A DNA stretch of 64,000 nucleotides from Streptomyces sp. CB02400 (GCF_001905725.1 NZ_LIWB01000010.1:121140-185139); one strand, 5' to 3'; shown: positions 8,399-17,706, counted from the first letter of the stretch. The notes: generated from the letters alone by a model not told the origin. Made by a program: numbers and translations.

Positions 8399-9037
8399 CT
8401 ACCCGATCCCCTCCGCGGCGACGGCCAGCGCCCGGCGCAGGGTCGCCTCCAACTCGGTCTCGGCCGCCCCGCGTTCGCCCCGCGTGTGCTCGCCGCGCCA
8501 GGCGTGGTGCTCGACGGCCGCGCGCAGGGCCGCGTTGAACATCGCCGCACGGATCGTCACGTCCAGGTCGTCGGCCGGCAGTCCGGCCCGCTCGGCCAGG
8601 GCGCGGGCGAACGCCGGCTCGGCCTCGTCGTAGGTCTGGAGCCAGACGGCGCGCAGTCCGGGTTCGGTCCGGGTGAGCCGGACCAGGGCGCCGACGGTCT
8701 CCTGGTCGGGCCCGCCGGCCACGCCGGCCCCCACCGCCAGCCACCGGTCCACGGCCTCGTCCAGGGGCTGCCCGGACGGCCACTCCCGCAGGAAGACGGC
8801 GAGGGTGTCGATGCCTTCCGAGAACAGCGGTGTCACACAGCTCTCCTTGCTCGGGAAGTAGCGCCACACGGTGCGCGCCGACAGGCCGACGGCCCGGCCG
8901 ATCTGTTCGCCGGTGGTGGCCGTGACGCCCTGGGTGACGAACAGCTCCACGGCGGCCCGGGCGATCTCCCTCCGGATCTCGGTTCTGCGCGCCTCGGTCA
9001 GGGGCGGTCGTCCCGTGCGGCCACGGGGTGCGGTCAT
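8399..9037 (-). CDS. TetR-family transcriptional regulator divergent from SDR gene
   Basis: A 212-residue regulator whose HTH is TTGEQIGRAVGLSARTVWRYFPSKES at about residues 45-70. The C-terminal domain resembles the MftR/TetR class seen near oxidoreductases. The ATG at 9037 is preceded by GGAGGAGAGGAA, an excellent ribosome binding site; an ATG at 9121 is less likely. It is divergently oriented to the SDR gene at 9184 with a 146-bp shared gap, the usual arrangement for a repressor of the neighbouring oxidoreductase. Confidence 0.86.
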   Translation of the reverse strand: MTAPRGRTGRPPLTEARRTEIRREIARAAVELFVTQGVTATTGEQIGRAVGLSARTVWRYFPSKESCVTPLFSEGIDTLAVFLREWPSGQPLDEAVDRWLAVGAGVAGGPDQETVGALVRLTRTEPGLRAVWLQTYDEAEPAFARALAERAGLPADDLDVTIRAAMFNAALRAAVEHHAWRGEHTRGERGAAETELEATLRRALAVAAEGIG

Positions 9038-9183
9038 CGGTTCCTCTCCTCCGGTTCCGGCGGGCGGGTGATCGAGCTCTCGGAGATCTTCCCTCATCCC
9101 CTTTTCGTCACTCAGAGACATTAAGTCGTACGGTGATGCCGACCGGGGCGCTCGGAGCCCCGCACGAGGAACAGGAGAGCTTC

Positions 9184-9945
9184 ATGGCCGGCACATTCGA
9201 CGGACGCGGCGTCATCGTCACCGGGGCCGGGTCGGGGATAGGCCGCGCCGCCGCCCTGGCCTTCGCCGCCGAGGGCGCCCGGGTCCTGGTCGCGGACCTC
9301 GACGCGGCGGGCGCCGCGTCGACGGTCGAGGCGATCGAGGAGGCCGGCGGCACGGCGGTCGCCGTCACCGGCGACCTGGGCGACCAGGCCGTCGTGGACC
9401 GGGTGGCGCGGACCGCCGTCGAACGCTTCGGCGGCGTGGACGTCCTGGTGAACAACGCCGGGATCATGGACGGGATGACGGCTCTGGCGGACGTGACCGA
9501 CACGGAGTGGGAACGTGTCCTGCGGGTCAATCTGACCGCGCCCTTCCTGCTCACCCGCGCCGTGCTGCCGCACATGCTGGCGGCCGGCAAGGGCGCCGTC
9601 GTCAACACCGCCTCCGAGGCGGGTCTGCGCGGCAGCGCGGCGGGCGCCGCCTACACCGCCTCGAAGCACGGCGTCGTGGGGCTGACCAGGAACCTCGCGG
9701 TGATGTACCGCAAGCAGGGCATCCGCGCGAACGCCATCGCGCCGGGCGGCACCGCCACCAACATCGCCGTGAACGCCGACCCGGCCGCCCACGGCCCCGC
9801 GACGCTCGGCCCCCACTTCGTCAACCTCGGCCGCCTGGCCCGGCCCGAGGAGCAGGCCGCGGCCATCCTGTTCCTCGCCTCGGACGCGGCCGGCAACGTC
9901 AACGGGGCGGTCCTGCCGGTGGACGACGGCTGGTCGGCGGTGTGA
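9184..9945 (+). CDS. Short-chain dehydrogenase/reductase (SDR), classical type
   Basis: A 253-residue cytosolic NAD(P)-dependent oxidoreductase. Visible motifs are the cofactor glycine motif TGAGSGIG at residues 12-19, NNAG near residue 90, and the catalytic Tyr and Lys in YTASKHG near residue 155 with an upstream Ser in NTASEAG. The C-terminus GAVLPVDDGWSAV is typical of the FabG-like subgroup. The ATG at 9184 has AGGAGA six bases upstream. The acidic residue VADLD after the second strand favours NAD over NADP. The substrate is unknown. Likely repressed by the divergent TetR. Confidence 0.9.
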   Translation: MAGTFDGRGVIVTGAGSGIGRAAALAFAAEGARVLVADLDAAGAASTVEAIEEAGGTAVAVTGDLGDQAVVDRVARTAVERFGGVDVLVNNAGIMDGMTALADVTDTEWERVLRVNLTAPFLLTRAVLPHMLAAGKGAVVNTASEAGLRGSAAGAAYTASKHGVVGLTRNLAVMYRKQGIRANAIAPGGTATNIAVNADPAAHGPATLGPHFVNLGRLARPEEQAAAILFLASDAAGNVNGAVLPVDDGWSAV

Positions 9946-9958
9946 CCCCCGCGCCGGC

Positions 9959-10864
9959 CTAGGCCTCCCCGGCCGCCGCGCGGAGGGCGTCCAGGACCGG
10001 GCGGATCAGCGGGTGCTCCTCGGCGCCGCGGCGGACGGCGGCGAAGACGCGGCGGGTCGGGGCCACCCCGTCGACCGGGCGGACGACCACACCCGTGAGG
10101 TCCATGCCGCGCAGCGCCGAGCGGGGCACCAGGGCGACGCCGACGTCCGCCGAGGCGAGGGCGACCACCGCGCGGAAGTCGTCCGAGGAGTGCTCCAGGC
10201 GGGGCTGGAACCCGGCGCTCTCACAGGCCAGCACGACCACGTCGTGGCAGGGGTTGCCGGGGTACGGGCCGATCCACGGGTCCTTGGCCAGCTCGGCGAG
10301 CGGCACCTCGGCGGTGTCGGCCAGACGGTGGGTGACGGGGACGACCGCGTCGAAGGGTTCGGCGTACAGCGGTGCGTGGGCCAGTCGCGGGTCGTCGGCG
10401 GGCGGCGCCCCGCGGTACTCGACCGCCACGGCGACGTCGACCTGCCGGTCCAGGACCATCAGCAGGCTGGCGTCCCCCTCGGCGTCCTGGACCCGGATGC
10501 GGATGCCGGGCGCCGACCCGGCGAGACGGGCCACGGCGGGCGCGACGACCTCGGCGATCCCGGTGGCGAACGCGGCGACCGTGACCGTGCCGGCCTCCCC
10601 CGATCCGTAGGCGGCCAGTTCGGCCTCGGCCCGCTCGAGCTGGGCGAGGACGGCGTTGGTGTGGCCGAGCAGGATCTCTCCGGCCGGGGTCAGCCGTACG
10701 CCCTTGGCGCCGCGCTCGACGAGACGGTGGCCGGTCTCCTGCTCAAGGGCGGCGAGCTGTTGAGAAACGGCCGAGGGGGTCAGATAGAGCGCGGCGGCTG
10801 CCGCCGTGACCGTGCGGTGGTCGGCCACCGCACGGAGGATGTGGAGCCGCCGTGCCTCGATCAT
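9959..10864 (-). CDS. LysR-family transcriptional regulator
   Basis: A 301-residue regulator of standard LysR length. The N-terminal HTH reads RRLHILRAVADHRTVTAAA then LYLTPSAVSQQLAALEQETG, followed by a periplasmic-binding-like effector domain from about residue 90. It lies 45 bp downstream of kbl on the same strand and could be read through from it, or it may control its own targets. LysR proteins usually act on divergent genes, but no divergent partner is present here. It converges on the SDR gene with a 13-bp gap. Confidence 0.88.
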   Translation of the reverse strand: MIEARRLHILRAVADHRTVTAAAAALYLTPSAVSQQLAALEQETGHRLVERGAKGVRLTPAGEILLGHTNAVLAQLERAEAELAAYGSGEAGTVTVAAFATGIAEVVAPAVARLAGSAPGIRIRVQDAEGDASLLMVLDRQVDVAVAVEYRGAPPADDPRLAHAPLYAEPFDAVVPVTHRLADTAEVPLAELAKDPWIGPYPGNPCHDVVVLACESAGFQPRLEHSSDDFRAVVALASADVGVALVPRSALRGMDLTGVVVRPVDGVAPTRRVFAAVRRGAEEHPLIRPVLDALRAAAGEA

Positions 10865-10909
10865 GGATGCGATTGTCTCAAATCGCTCGGTGTGTTCCGC
10901 TCAGGCGTC

Positions 10910-12109
10910 TCAGGCGTCGAGTTCCGCCCGTGCCGCCACGAAGGCGTCCACCGCGCGGTTCACGTCCTCGGTGGAGTGCGCGGCGGAGAGCTGGACGCGG
11001 ATGCGGGCCTGGCCCTGCGGCACCACGGGGTAGGAGAAGCCGATCACGTACACCCCGCGCTCCAGCAGCAGCTCCGCCATGCGGCCCGCCTTCGACGCGT
11101 CGCCGATCATCACCGGGGCGATGGCGTGGTCGCCGGGGAGGATGTCGAAGCCCTCCTCGGTCATCCGGCGGCGGAACAGCGCGGTGTTCTCCGCCAGCCG
11201 GACGCGCAGGTCGTCGGCCGACTCCAGCAGGTCGAGGACCTTCAGGGAGGCGGCGGCGATCACCGGGGCGAGGGTGTTGGAGAACAGGTACGGGCGGGAG
11301 CGCTGGCGCAGCAGGGCGACGATCTCCGCGCGGGCGGCGACATAGCCGCCGGAGGCGCCGCCGAGCGCCTTGCCGAGGGTGCCGGTGATGATGTCGACCC
11401 GGTCCATGACGCCGTGCAGCTCGGGGGTGCCGCGCCCGCCGGGGCCGACGAAGCCGACGGCGTGCGAGTCGTCGACCATGACCATGGCGCCGTGCCGGTC
11501 GGCGAGGTCGCAGATCTCGTCCAGCGGGGCCACGTAGCCGTCCATGGAGAAGACGCCGTCGGTGACGATCAGCGTGCGGCGCGCGCCGCCCTCCGCCGCC
11601 TCCTTGAGCCGGCGCTCCAGGTCGTCCATGTCGCGGTTGGCGTAGCGGAAGCGGCGGGCCTTGGAGAGCCGGATGCCGTCGATGATCGACGCGTGGTTCA
11701 GCGCGTCGGAGATCACCGCGTCCTCGGGGCCGAGCAGCGTCTCGAAGACACCGCCGTTGGCGTCGAAGCAGGAGGAGTAGAGGATCGTGTCCTCCTGGCC
11801 GAGGAACGCCGACAGCCGCGCCTCCAGCTCCTTGTGCACCTCCTGGGTGCCGCAGATGAAGCGGACGGACGCCATGCCGTAGCCCCAGCGGTCCAGGGCC
11901 TCGTGGGCGGCGGCGATCACCTCGGGGTGGTCGGCGAGGCCGAGGTAGTTGTTGGCGCAGAAGTTGAGCACCTCGCCGGGACGGCCGCCGGCGGTGACGT
12001 TCACGGTGGCGGACTGCGGGGTGCCGATGACGCGCTCGGGCTTGTGCAGTCCGGCGGCGCGGATCTCGTCGAGGGTGGCGCGCAGGTCGTCACGGACGGA
12101 CTCGAACAT
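10910..12109 (-). CDS. kbl: Glycine C-acetyltransferase (2-amino-3-ketobutyrate CoA ligase)
   Basis: A 399-residue PLP enzyme of the alpha-oxoamine synthase family, the expected length. With CoA it cleaves 2-amino-3-oxobutyrate, the product of Tdh, to glycine and acetyl-CoA. Diagnostic runs are FCANNYLGLADHPEV near residue 50, VDDSHAVGFVGPGGRGT near residue 210, and TGTLGKALGGASGGY near residue 240, which holds the PLP lysine. The ATG at 12109 has AGGAG six bases upstream. It is second in a tdh-kbl operon, separated from tdh by 181 bp containing a hairpin. Confidence 0.96.
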   Translation of the reverse strand: MFESVRDDLRATLDEIRAAGLHKPERVIGTPQSATVNVTAGGRPGEVLNFCANNYLGLADHPEVIAAAHEALDRWGYGMASVRFICGTQEVHKELEARLSAFLGQEDTILYSSCFDANGGVFETLLGPEDAVISDALNHASIIDGIRLSKARRFRYANRDMDDLERRLKEAAEGGARRTLIVTDGVFSMDGYVAPLDEICDLADRHGAMVMVDDSHAVGFVGPGGRGTPELHGVMDRVDIITGTLGKALGGASGGYVAARAEIVALLRQRSRPYLFSNTLAPVIAAASLKVLDLLESADDLRVRLAENTALFRRRMTEEGFDILPGDHAIAPVMIGDASKAGRMAELLLERGVYVIGFSYPVVPQGQARIRVQLSAAHSTEDVNRAVDAFVAARAELDA

Positions 12110-12169
12110 CGAGGCTCCTAGGGTGCGTTGAGGGCGAGTGAGCCAAAGGGGCGTGTCTGTGTCGGGGCA

Positions 12170-12212
12170 GCATGGGGGTCCCTCCCGCTCGAGCGCGGTC
12201 GAGAGTGGGGGA
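12170..12212 (-). other. Imperfect hairpin in the tdh-kbl spacer
   Basis: The spacer contains CTCCCGCTCGA and, after a short loop, TCGAGAGTGGGGGAG, which can pair imperfectly. Hairpins of this sort recur between Streptomyces genes, and here it lies between tdh and kbl. It may attenuate read-through into kbl or be a dispersed repeat. No T-run follows. Confidence 0.5.
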
Positions 12213-12290
12213 GCGCGGAGGCCCGAAGGGTCGAGCACGGTCGCTGCGCCGGCACGGACTTCTGCGTCCCGGCGGCGAACCGAGCCATGA

Positions 12291-13319
12291 TCAATCAGTC
12301 CAGTCGAGGATGACCTTGCCGCCCTTGCCGCCGGCCGCGTCCTCGAAGGCGGCCTCGAAGTCGCGGTAGGAGTAGCGGCCGGTGATCACGGGGGCGAGGT
12401 CCAGGCCGCCCTCCAGCAGCACCGACATGGCGTACCAGGTCTCGAACATCTCACGGCCGTAGATGCCCTTGATGGTGATCATCGAGGTGACGATCCGGGA
12501 CCAGTCGACCGGGAACTCCTCGGCCGGCAGGCCGAGCATGGCGATCCGGCCGCCGTGCGTCATGTTGGCGATCATGTCCCGCATGGCCTCGGGGCGGCCG
12601 GACATCTCCAGGCCGATGTCGAAGCCCTCGCGCAGGCCGAGGGTGTGCTGCCCGTCGGCGATGGTGGACTCGGCGACGTTGAGCGCCAGGGTCGCGCCGA
12701 TCTTGCGGGCTAGTTCCAGGCGCTCCTCGCTGACGTCGGTGATCACGACGTTGCGCGCGCCCGCGTGCCGGGCGACGGCGGCGGCCATCAGACCGATCGG
12801 GCCGGCGCCGGTGATCAGGACGTCCTCGCCGACGAGCGGGAAGGACAGCGCGGTGTGCACGGCGTTGCCGAACGGGTCGAAGATCGCGGCGACGTCGAGG
12901 TCGACGGGCACCCGGTGCACCCAGACGTTGGTGGCGGGGAGCACGACGTACTCGGCGAAGGCGCCGTCGCGTCCGACACCGAGGCCGACCGTGGCCCGGC
13001 ACAGGTGGCGGCGTCCGGCCAGGCAGTTGCGGCACTTGCCGCACACCAGGTGGCCCTCGCCGCTGACCCGGTCACCGGCCTTGATGTCGGTGACGTCCCC
13101 GCCGGTCTCCACGACCTCGCCGACGAACTCGTGCCCGAGGACCAACGGGGTGCTGATCGTCTGCCGGGCCCAGCCGTCCCAGGACCGGATGTGCAGGTCG
13201 GTGCCGCAGATACCGGTGCGCAGCACCTTGATCAGCACGTCACCGGGTCCGACGGCGGGCTCCGGGACGTCCGTGAGCCACAGCCCGGGCTCCGCCTTCT
13301 CCTTGACCAGCGCCTTCAA
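12291..13319 (-). CDS. tdh: L-threonine 3-dehydrogenase
   Basis: A 342-residue zinc medium-chain dehydrogenase, the exact usual length of Tdh, oxidising threonine with NAD to 2-amino-3-oxobutyrate for Kbl. Catalytic zinc ligands are in GICGTDLHI and GHEFVGEV; the structural zinc cysteines are in CGKCRNCLAGRRHLC. The nucleotide-binding motif is GAGPIGLMAAAVA near residue 170. The start is probably the TTG at 13319, because homologues begin KALVKEKAEPG and AGGAG lies eight bases before it; no ATG or GTG fits that position. First gene of the tdh-kbl operon. Confidence 0.95.
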   Translation of the reverse strand: MKALVKEKAEPGLWLTDVPEPAVGPGDVLIKVLRTGICGTDLHIRSWDGWARQTISTPLVLGHEFVGEVVETGGDVTDIKAGDRVSGEGHLVCGKCRNCLAGRRHLCRATVGLGVGRDGAFAEYVVLPATNVWVHRVPVDLDVAAIFDPFGNAVHTALSFPLVGEDVLITGAGPIGLMAAAVARHAGARNVVITDVSEERLELARKIGATLALNVAESTIADGQHTLGLREGFDIGLEMSGRPEAMRDMIANMTHGGRIAMLGLPAEEFPVDWSRIVTSMITIKGIYGREMFETWYAMSVLLEGGLDLAPVITGRYSYRDFEAAFEDAAGGKGGKVILDWTD

Positions 13320-13502
13320 CGCTACGGCTCCTGAGGGTGAGTCCCGGCCCGCGGGCACGCCGAAGCGGCCCCGGCCCGGGAAGAGGAGTGGAATCGCACT
13401 GCAATCTGCCGTACGACACCCTCACCGGTCCATCGAGGATTTCTTAAGCGCGGCCACAGCTTTCCTTCACACCGTCACCCCATCGGCGGCGTTCGAAGGC
13501 AC

Positions 13503-14078
13503 TCACAGCGGCAGCCCGTCGTCCTCCCGGCGCTCCAGCCGTACGACGAGATCCGCGGCCTGTGCCTTGATGGCGGCGAGCCCCGGCTGTCCCCAGGCAC
13601 GGGGCTGGATGTCGGTGACCGACACGGTGCCGAGCACCATGCCGGTGCTGTCGATGAGCGGCGCGCCCAGGTAGGAGCGGATGCCGAACTCGTCCACCAC
13701 CGGGTTGCCGGCGAACCGCGGGTAGTCGCTCACGTCCTCCAGGACCAACGCCTTGCGCCGGGCCACCACATGGGGGCAGAAGCCGTGGTCGCGGGGCAGC
13801 ACCCGGCCCAGCAGGGCGCCGGTGCCGTCGCCGCGCACGACCGGTGCGACGGGCGGGGTGTGCAGGCCCGCGAAGAACTGCCCGTTCTCACCGGGCAGGT
13901 TGACCATGGCGTACGGCGCGCCGGTGAGCTCGGCGAGGCCGTACGCGAAGGCGTCGAGCGCGGGCTCGGGGTGGTCCCCCAGTCCCAGCCGGCGCAGCCT
14001 GCGGGCGCGCTCCGGCGCTTGGCCGTCCTCGGGGGTGAGCAGCAGACGACCTGCCGGGCGGGGCGGGTCGTAGCTCAT
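13503..14078 (-). CDS. GAF-domain protein at the end of conservon 1
   Basis: A 191-residue soluble protein that is essentially one GAF domain (about residues 30-180): DAFAYGLAELTGAPYAMVNL, then DHGFCPHVVARRKALVLEDVS and RSYLGAPLIDSTGMVLGTVSV. It contains a Cys in HGFCPHV that could serve as a ligand or redox site. It follows cvnD by 58 bp on the same strand, so it is probably the fifth gene of the conservon. No output domain is present, which suggests it senses a ligand and acts through protein contacts with the conservon complex. Confidence 0.82.
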   Translation of the reverse strand: MSYDPPRPAGRLLLTPEDGQAPERARRLRRLGLGDHPEPALDAFAYGLAELTGAPYAMVNLPGENGQFFAGLHTPPVAPVVRGDGTGALLGRVLPRDHGFCPHVVARRKALVLEDVSDYPRFAGNPVVDEFGIRSYLGAPLIDSTGMVLGTVSVTDIQPRAWGQPGLAAIKAQAADLVVRLERREDDGLPL

Positions 14079-14136
14079 GGGCGGGCTCCCAGGTCATGGG
14101 GAAAGGTCATATATGGGCTCCGAGGGTGTGCGGGGA

Positions 14137-14766
14137 TCACATGTGGACGCCATACCCCGTCGTGGCGGCCGGGGTGTGGGCGATGAGATGGCGGACCAGG
14201 GTCAGCAGGGTCTGGACGCCGGAGCTGGAGATCCGGGCATCGCAGCAGACGACGGGGATCTCCGCGGAGAGGTCGAGGGCGGCGCGCACCTCCCCGGGGT
14301 CGTAGCGGAAGGCGCCGTCGAACTCGTTGACGGCGACGACGAACCCGAGACCGCGCTGTTCGAAGAAGTCGACCGCCGCGAAGCACTCCTCCAGGCGCCG
14401 GGTGTCGGCGAGGATGACCGCGCCGAGCGCGCCCTCGCAGAGTTCGTCCCACATGAACCAGAAGCGTTCCTGGCCGGGGGTGCCGAACAGGTACAGCACG
14501 TGTTCCGCGTCGAGGGTGATGCGGCCGAAGTCCATGGCCACGGTCGTCTCGACCTTGTTCTCGATGCCGTCGAGGTTGTCGGTGGCGGCGCCGACCGTGG
14601 TGAGGAGTTCCTCCGTGCTGAGTGGCGCGATCTCGCTGACCGCGCCGACGAAGGTCGTCTTGCCCACGCCGAACCCGCCCGCCACCAGGATCTTGAGCGC
14701 GGTGGGGAACGGGTCGTCGTCGTGGTCCGCGCCGTCGACGTGGTCAGAGCTGTCGTCGTAGTCCAT
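14137..14766 (-). CDS. Conservon GTP-binding protein CvnD
   Basis: A 209-residue small GTPase-like protein. The P-loop is GGFGVGKTT near residue 32, switch II is FGTPGQERFWFMW near residue 92, and a base-specificity-like NEFD lies near residue 140. This is the CvnD family of Streptomyces conservons. The acidic N-terminal extension (about 20 residues rich in Asp) precedes the P-loop. The ATG at 14766 overlaps the cvnC stop by 23 bp, implying translational coupling. It works with CvnA-C in a membrane-associated switch that is compared with eukaryotic G-protein systems. Confidence 0.92.
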   Translation of the reverse strand: MDYDDSSDHVDGADHDDDPFPTALKILVAGGFGVGKTTFVGAVSEIAPLSTEELLTTVGAATDNLDGIENKVETTVAMDFGRITLDAEHVLYLFGTPGQERFWFMWDELCEGALGAVILADTRRLEECFAAVDFFEQRGLGFVVAVNEFDGAFRYDPGEVRAALDLSAEIPVVCCDARISSSGVQTLLTLVRHLIAHTPAATTGYGVHM

Positions 14767-15121
14767 CGAGCACTGCCTCCAGAAGGGCCCGGTCCGTCGG
14801 GTTGTGGTGGAACGCGGGGGGCTTGTCGGTGAGCGCCCCGCAGTCGACGAGGTCCGCCAGCAGCACCTTGGTGACGGCCACCGGCAGCCTGAGGTGAGCG
14901 GCGACCTCGGCGACCGGGACGGGAGCGCGGCACAGGTCGAGGGCCTGCGCGTGCTCGGGGCCGAGATAGCCGAAGGGGGTGGCGCCGGTGGCTCTGACCT
15001 GCGACATGAGGTCGAGGGCGACGGTGGGACGGGTGCGGCCGTTGCTGACCGTGAAGGGACGCACCAGTCGTCCGGCCGCGTCGTCGAGCCAGGGCCCGTC
15101 ACCGGCCGCCGTCACGCTCAA
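14744..15121 (-). CDS. Conservon protein CvnC (DUF742)
   Basis: A 125-residue DUF742 protein. The signature is clear: WLDDAAGRLVRPFTVSNGRTRP at the N-terminus, a central QALDLCRAPVPVAEVAAHLRLPVAVTKVLLADLVDCGAL winged-helix-like region, and a short tail. The start overlaps the cvnB end (ATGA-type overlap at 15118-15121), and the end overlaps cvnD. Biochemical function is unknown; in characterised conservons CvnC associates with the other three proteins. Confidence 0.92.
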   Translation of the reverse strand: MSVTAAGDGPWLDDAAGRLVRPFTVSNGRTRPTVALDLMSQVRATGATPFGYLGPEHAQALDLCRAPVPVAEVAAHLRLPVAVTKVLLADLVDCGALTDKPPAFHHNPTDRALLEAVLDGLRRQL

Positions 15122-15552
15122 GGCCTCATCGCCGGCGGTTCGACGCCCTGCTGGCGGGGAGCGGTCATCAGGTACGGCCGTACGGACTTGACCAGCATCG
15201 CCATCTCGTAGCCGAGCACCGCCGCGTCGGCCTCGCGGCCGGCCATGACGGCGAGGCAGGTGCCGGAGCCGGCGGTGGTGACGAACAGCAGGGTCGAGTC
15301 GAGCTCGACGACGACCTGGCGGACGTCGCCGCCGTCGCCGAAGCGGATGCCGGCGCTGCGGCCGAGGGAGTACAGGCCGGAGGCCAGGGCGGCCATGTGG
15401 TCGGCGGCGTCCGGGTCGAGGCCGTGCACGGACTTCACCAGTCCGTCGCAGGACAGCAGTACGGCGCTGCTGGTGTGCGGTACGCGTTGCACGAGGCCGC
15501 TCATCAGCCAGTCGAGGTCGGATACCTGGGCGGTCGGCGCATCGCTCGCCAT
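15118..15552 (-). CDS. Conservon roadblock/LC7 protein CvnB
   Basis: A 144-residue roadblock-domain protein: LDWLMSGLVQRVPHTSSAVLLSCDGLVKS near residue 12, then GYEMAMLVKSVRPYL near the end. Roadblock proteins of this kind act as partners or GTPase-activating-like factors for small GTPases such as CvnD. The ATG at 15552 is preceded by AAGGAG at about ten bases; an upstream start at 15612 would overlap cvnA and is also possible. Coupled to cvnC by a 4-bp overlap. Confidence 0.9.
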   Translation of the reverse strand: MASDAPTAQVSDLDWLMSGLVQRVPHTSSAVLLSCDGLVKSVHGLDPDAADHMAALASGLYSLGRSAGIRFGDGGDVRQVVVELDSTLLFVTTAGSGTCLAVMAGREADAAVLGYEMAMLVKSVRPYLMTAPRQQGVEPPAMRP

Positions 15553-15608
15553 GGTGGATCGACTCCTTGGGGTACGAAGGTCTGCGGGAGCGCTGGGGGT
15601 GGTGCCGG

Positions 15609-17597
15609 TCATCCGGCGGGCGTGCTCCCGCCGTGTCGGGCGGGGTGGTCGGTGGGGGGTGCGGGTACGGCGGGCCGCGGTGCGGCGGGGGACTCCTGCT
15701 GGGCCTCCGCGAGGCTGACGCCGCGTTGGAAGGCGGCCATCAGGTTGGGGTCGTGCCCGGCGACGTGCTCGGTGTCCTGGCGGGGCGCGGGGCCGTCGCG
15801 GAGCTGCGGGACGATGTGCTCCTGGGCGCGGCGGCGGGGCAGCCGGGGCCTGCCCATGGTGCCCCGCACCGTGCCGCCGCGCGGGGTGAGGGGCGTGGTC
15901 CCGTGGTCCGTGAGGGCGTCGTCCCGGTCAACGTGGTGGACGCCGGGTACGGCCTCGGCGGGGTCGGGGCGCACCTCACGGGCACCGCGCGGGGGCAGCG
16001 GCGGGGCGGGCGCGTCGCCGACGGGCGACGGGGGCCGGGTGGAGGGCCAGGGCTGGGGGACGGCGGGCGTGAGGGGCGCCGCGGGTGCCTGCGCCTGCCC
16101 TCCGCCCGGCGTCGGAGTGTCCACGGGAGCCGGTACGACGGACATGTGACGGGCCGTCGGTGCGGCGCCGGTGCCGCGGTCGTGCGGGGGCGGTGCCGCG
16201 CCCTGTCCGCCGCCGGCGGTCCCCGGCTCCGTGCCGAGCAGTGCCTGCGGCACCACGAGCACGGCCTGGACCCCGCCGTAGATGTTGCTCTGGAGCCGTA
16301 CGTGGATGCCGTGCCGCTTGGCGAGCTGGGAGACCACGAACAGGCCGATCCTGCCGTCGGCCAGCAGGCTGGCGACATGCACCTGGTCGGGGTCGGTGAG
16401 CAGCGCGTTCATCCGGTCCTGCTCGCCGACGGGCATGCCGAGTCCGCGGTCCTCGACCTCGACGGCGAGCCCGGAGGTGACGAGGTTGGCCCGCAGCAGC
16501 ACCTGGGTGTGCGGGGCGGAGAACACCGTGGCGTTCTCGACGAGTTCGGCGAGCAGGTGGATGACGTCGGCGACGGCGTGCCCGCGCAGGGTGCCGTCGA
16601 TGGGCGGCACGAGCTTGACCCGTGAGTACTGTTCGACCTCGGCGATCGCCGAGCGCAGCACCTCGGTCATGGAGACCGGGTTGCTCCACTGCCGCCGGGA
16701 GACGGCCCCGCCGAGCACGGCGAGGTTCTCGGCGTGGCGGCGGATGCGGGTGGCGAGGTGGTCGACGTGGAAGAGCCCCTTGAGCAGGTCGGGGTCCTCC
16801 ATCTCGTTCTCCAGCTCGTCGAGGATGGAGATCTCGCGGTGCACCAGGGACTGCAGGCGCCGGGCGAGGTTGACGAACACCTCGAGCTTCTGTTCGCTGC
16901 CGGTCTGGCTGGAGAGCTGGGACGCCTGCACGACGGCGTGGACGGCCCCGTCGTGCGCGCGGGCGAGGTCGGCGGCGAGCAGGTCGAAGTCGGCGTCGTC
17001 GTCGAGGGCATCGGTCTGTTCGCCCCGCCGCCCGTGCGGGGGCGGGGCGTCGCCGCGGCGCAGTGTCTCGACGAGGGTGCCCAGGTCGGCCTCGCGCCGA
17101 GCGGTGCTGCGGCGCAGCGTGCCGATGCGGTCGCGCACGGACCGGGCGGCGCGGTCGGCGGCCACGGCGGCGATGACGATGCCGGCGAACGTCACCGAGG
17201 TGGCGCCGCCGAGGACGGCCCACAGGGTGAGACTCGGCCGGACCCCGGTGGAGCGGACGGTGAAGAGCACGGCCGCGCAGGCGCTGAGGGCCACCGCCAC
17301 GGGCGGGAGCACGGCGAGACGCAGCAGTTGGGGCCGTATCGGTGCCTCGGGCGGCACGGGAGCGGTCCGCGCGGGCGGCCGGCCGTGCCGTCCGCCCTCA
17401 CGGCGGTCCGCACGGGCGGCCGGACCGGTCCGGCGGGCCCGGGTTTCGGCGGGGTTCGCATCGGCGCGGTCCGGCTCGCGGGCCACGACCGTGGTGCCGA
17501 TGGTGCCCCGCGCTCCGGCCGGACCCGGGGCACCGGCCGGGCCCGGGCGTCGGGGCCCCTCGCCCCGTCCGCTCCCTCGTCCGCCTTGTGGCTGCAC
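15609..17597 (-). CDS. Conservon sensor histidine kinase-like protein CvnA
   Basis: A 662-residue membrane protein. After a Gly/Pro/Arg-rich N-terminus, two hydrophobic segments lie at about residues 95-115 and 125-147 (RLAVLPPVAVALSACAAVLF and LWAVLGGATSVTFAGIVIA). A cytosolic helical region precedes the HATPase domain at about 330-440: N-box LAELVENATVFSAPHT, G-box VEDRGLGMP. The C-terminal 200 residues are Pro/Ala-rich and low-complexity. It lacks a conventional partner response regulator; conservon kinases signal with CvnB-D instead. The GTG start at 17597 is uncertain because the N-terminus is low-complexity. Confidence 0.9.
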   Translation of the reverse strand: MQPQGGRGSGRGEGPRRPGPAGAPGPAGARGTIGTTVVAREPDRADANPAETRARRTGPAARADRREGGRHGRPPARTAPVPPEAPIRPQLLRLAVLPPVAVALSACAAVLFTVRSTGVRPSLTLWAVLGGATSVTFAGIVIAAVAADRAARSVRDRIGTLRRSTARREADLGTLVETLRRGDAPPPHGRRGEQTDALDDDADFDLLAADLARAHDGAVHAVVQASQLSSQTGSEQKLEVFVNLARRLQSLVHREISILDELENEMEDPDLLKGLFHVDHLATRIRRHAENLAVLGGAVSRRQWSNPVSMTEVLRSAIAEVEQYSRVKLVPPIDGTLRGHAVADVIHLLAELVENATVFSAPHTQVLLRANLVTSGLAVEVEDRGLGMPVGEQDRMNALLTDPDQVHVASLLADGRIGLFVVSQLAKRHGIHVRLQSNIYGGVQAVLVVPQALLGTEPGTAGGGQGAAPPPHDRGTGAAPTARHMSVVPAPVDTPTPGGGQAQAPAAPLTPAVPQPWPSTRPPSPVGDAPAPPLPPRGAREVRPDPAEAVPGVHHVDRDDALTDHGTTPLTPRGGTVRGTMGRPRLPRRRAQEHIVPQLRDGPAPRQDTEHVAGHDPNLMAAFQRGVSLAEAQQESPAAPRPAVPAPPTDHPARHGGSTPAG

Positions 17598-17706
17598 GTA
17601 CCGGTCCCCGCTCCCTGATCCGACTGTTGGACGCGGCCCCTCGACGCAGAAGCGCCCTACGACATGAGGTGCCGCGGTGCCGCCCGACCGACACTCAACG
17701 TAGTCG

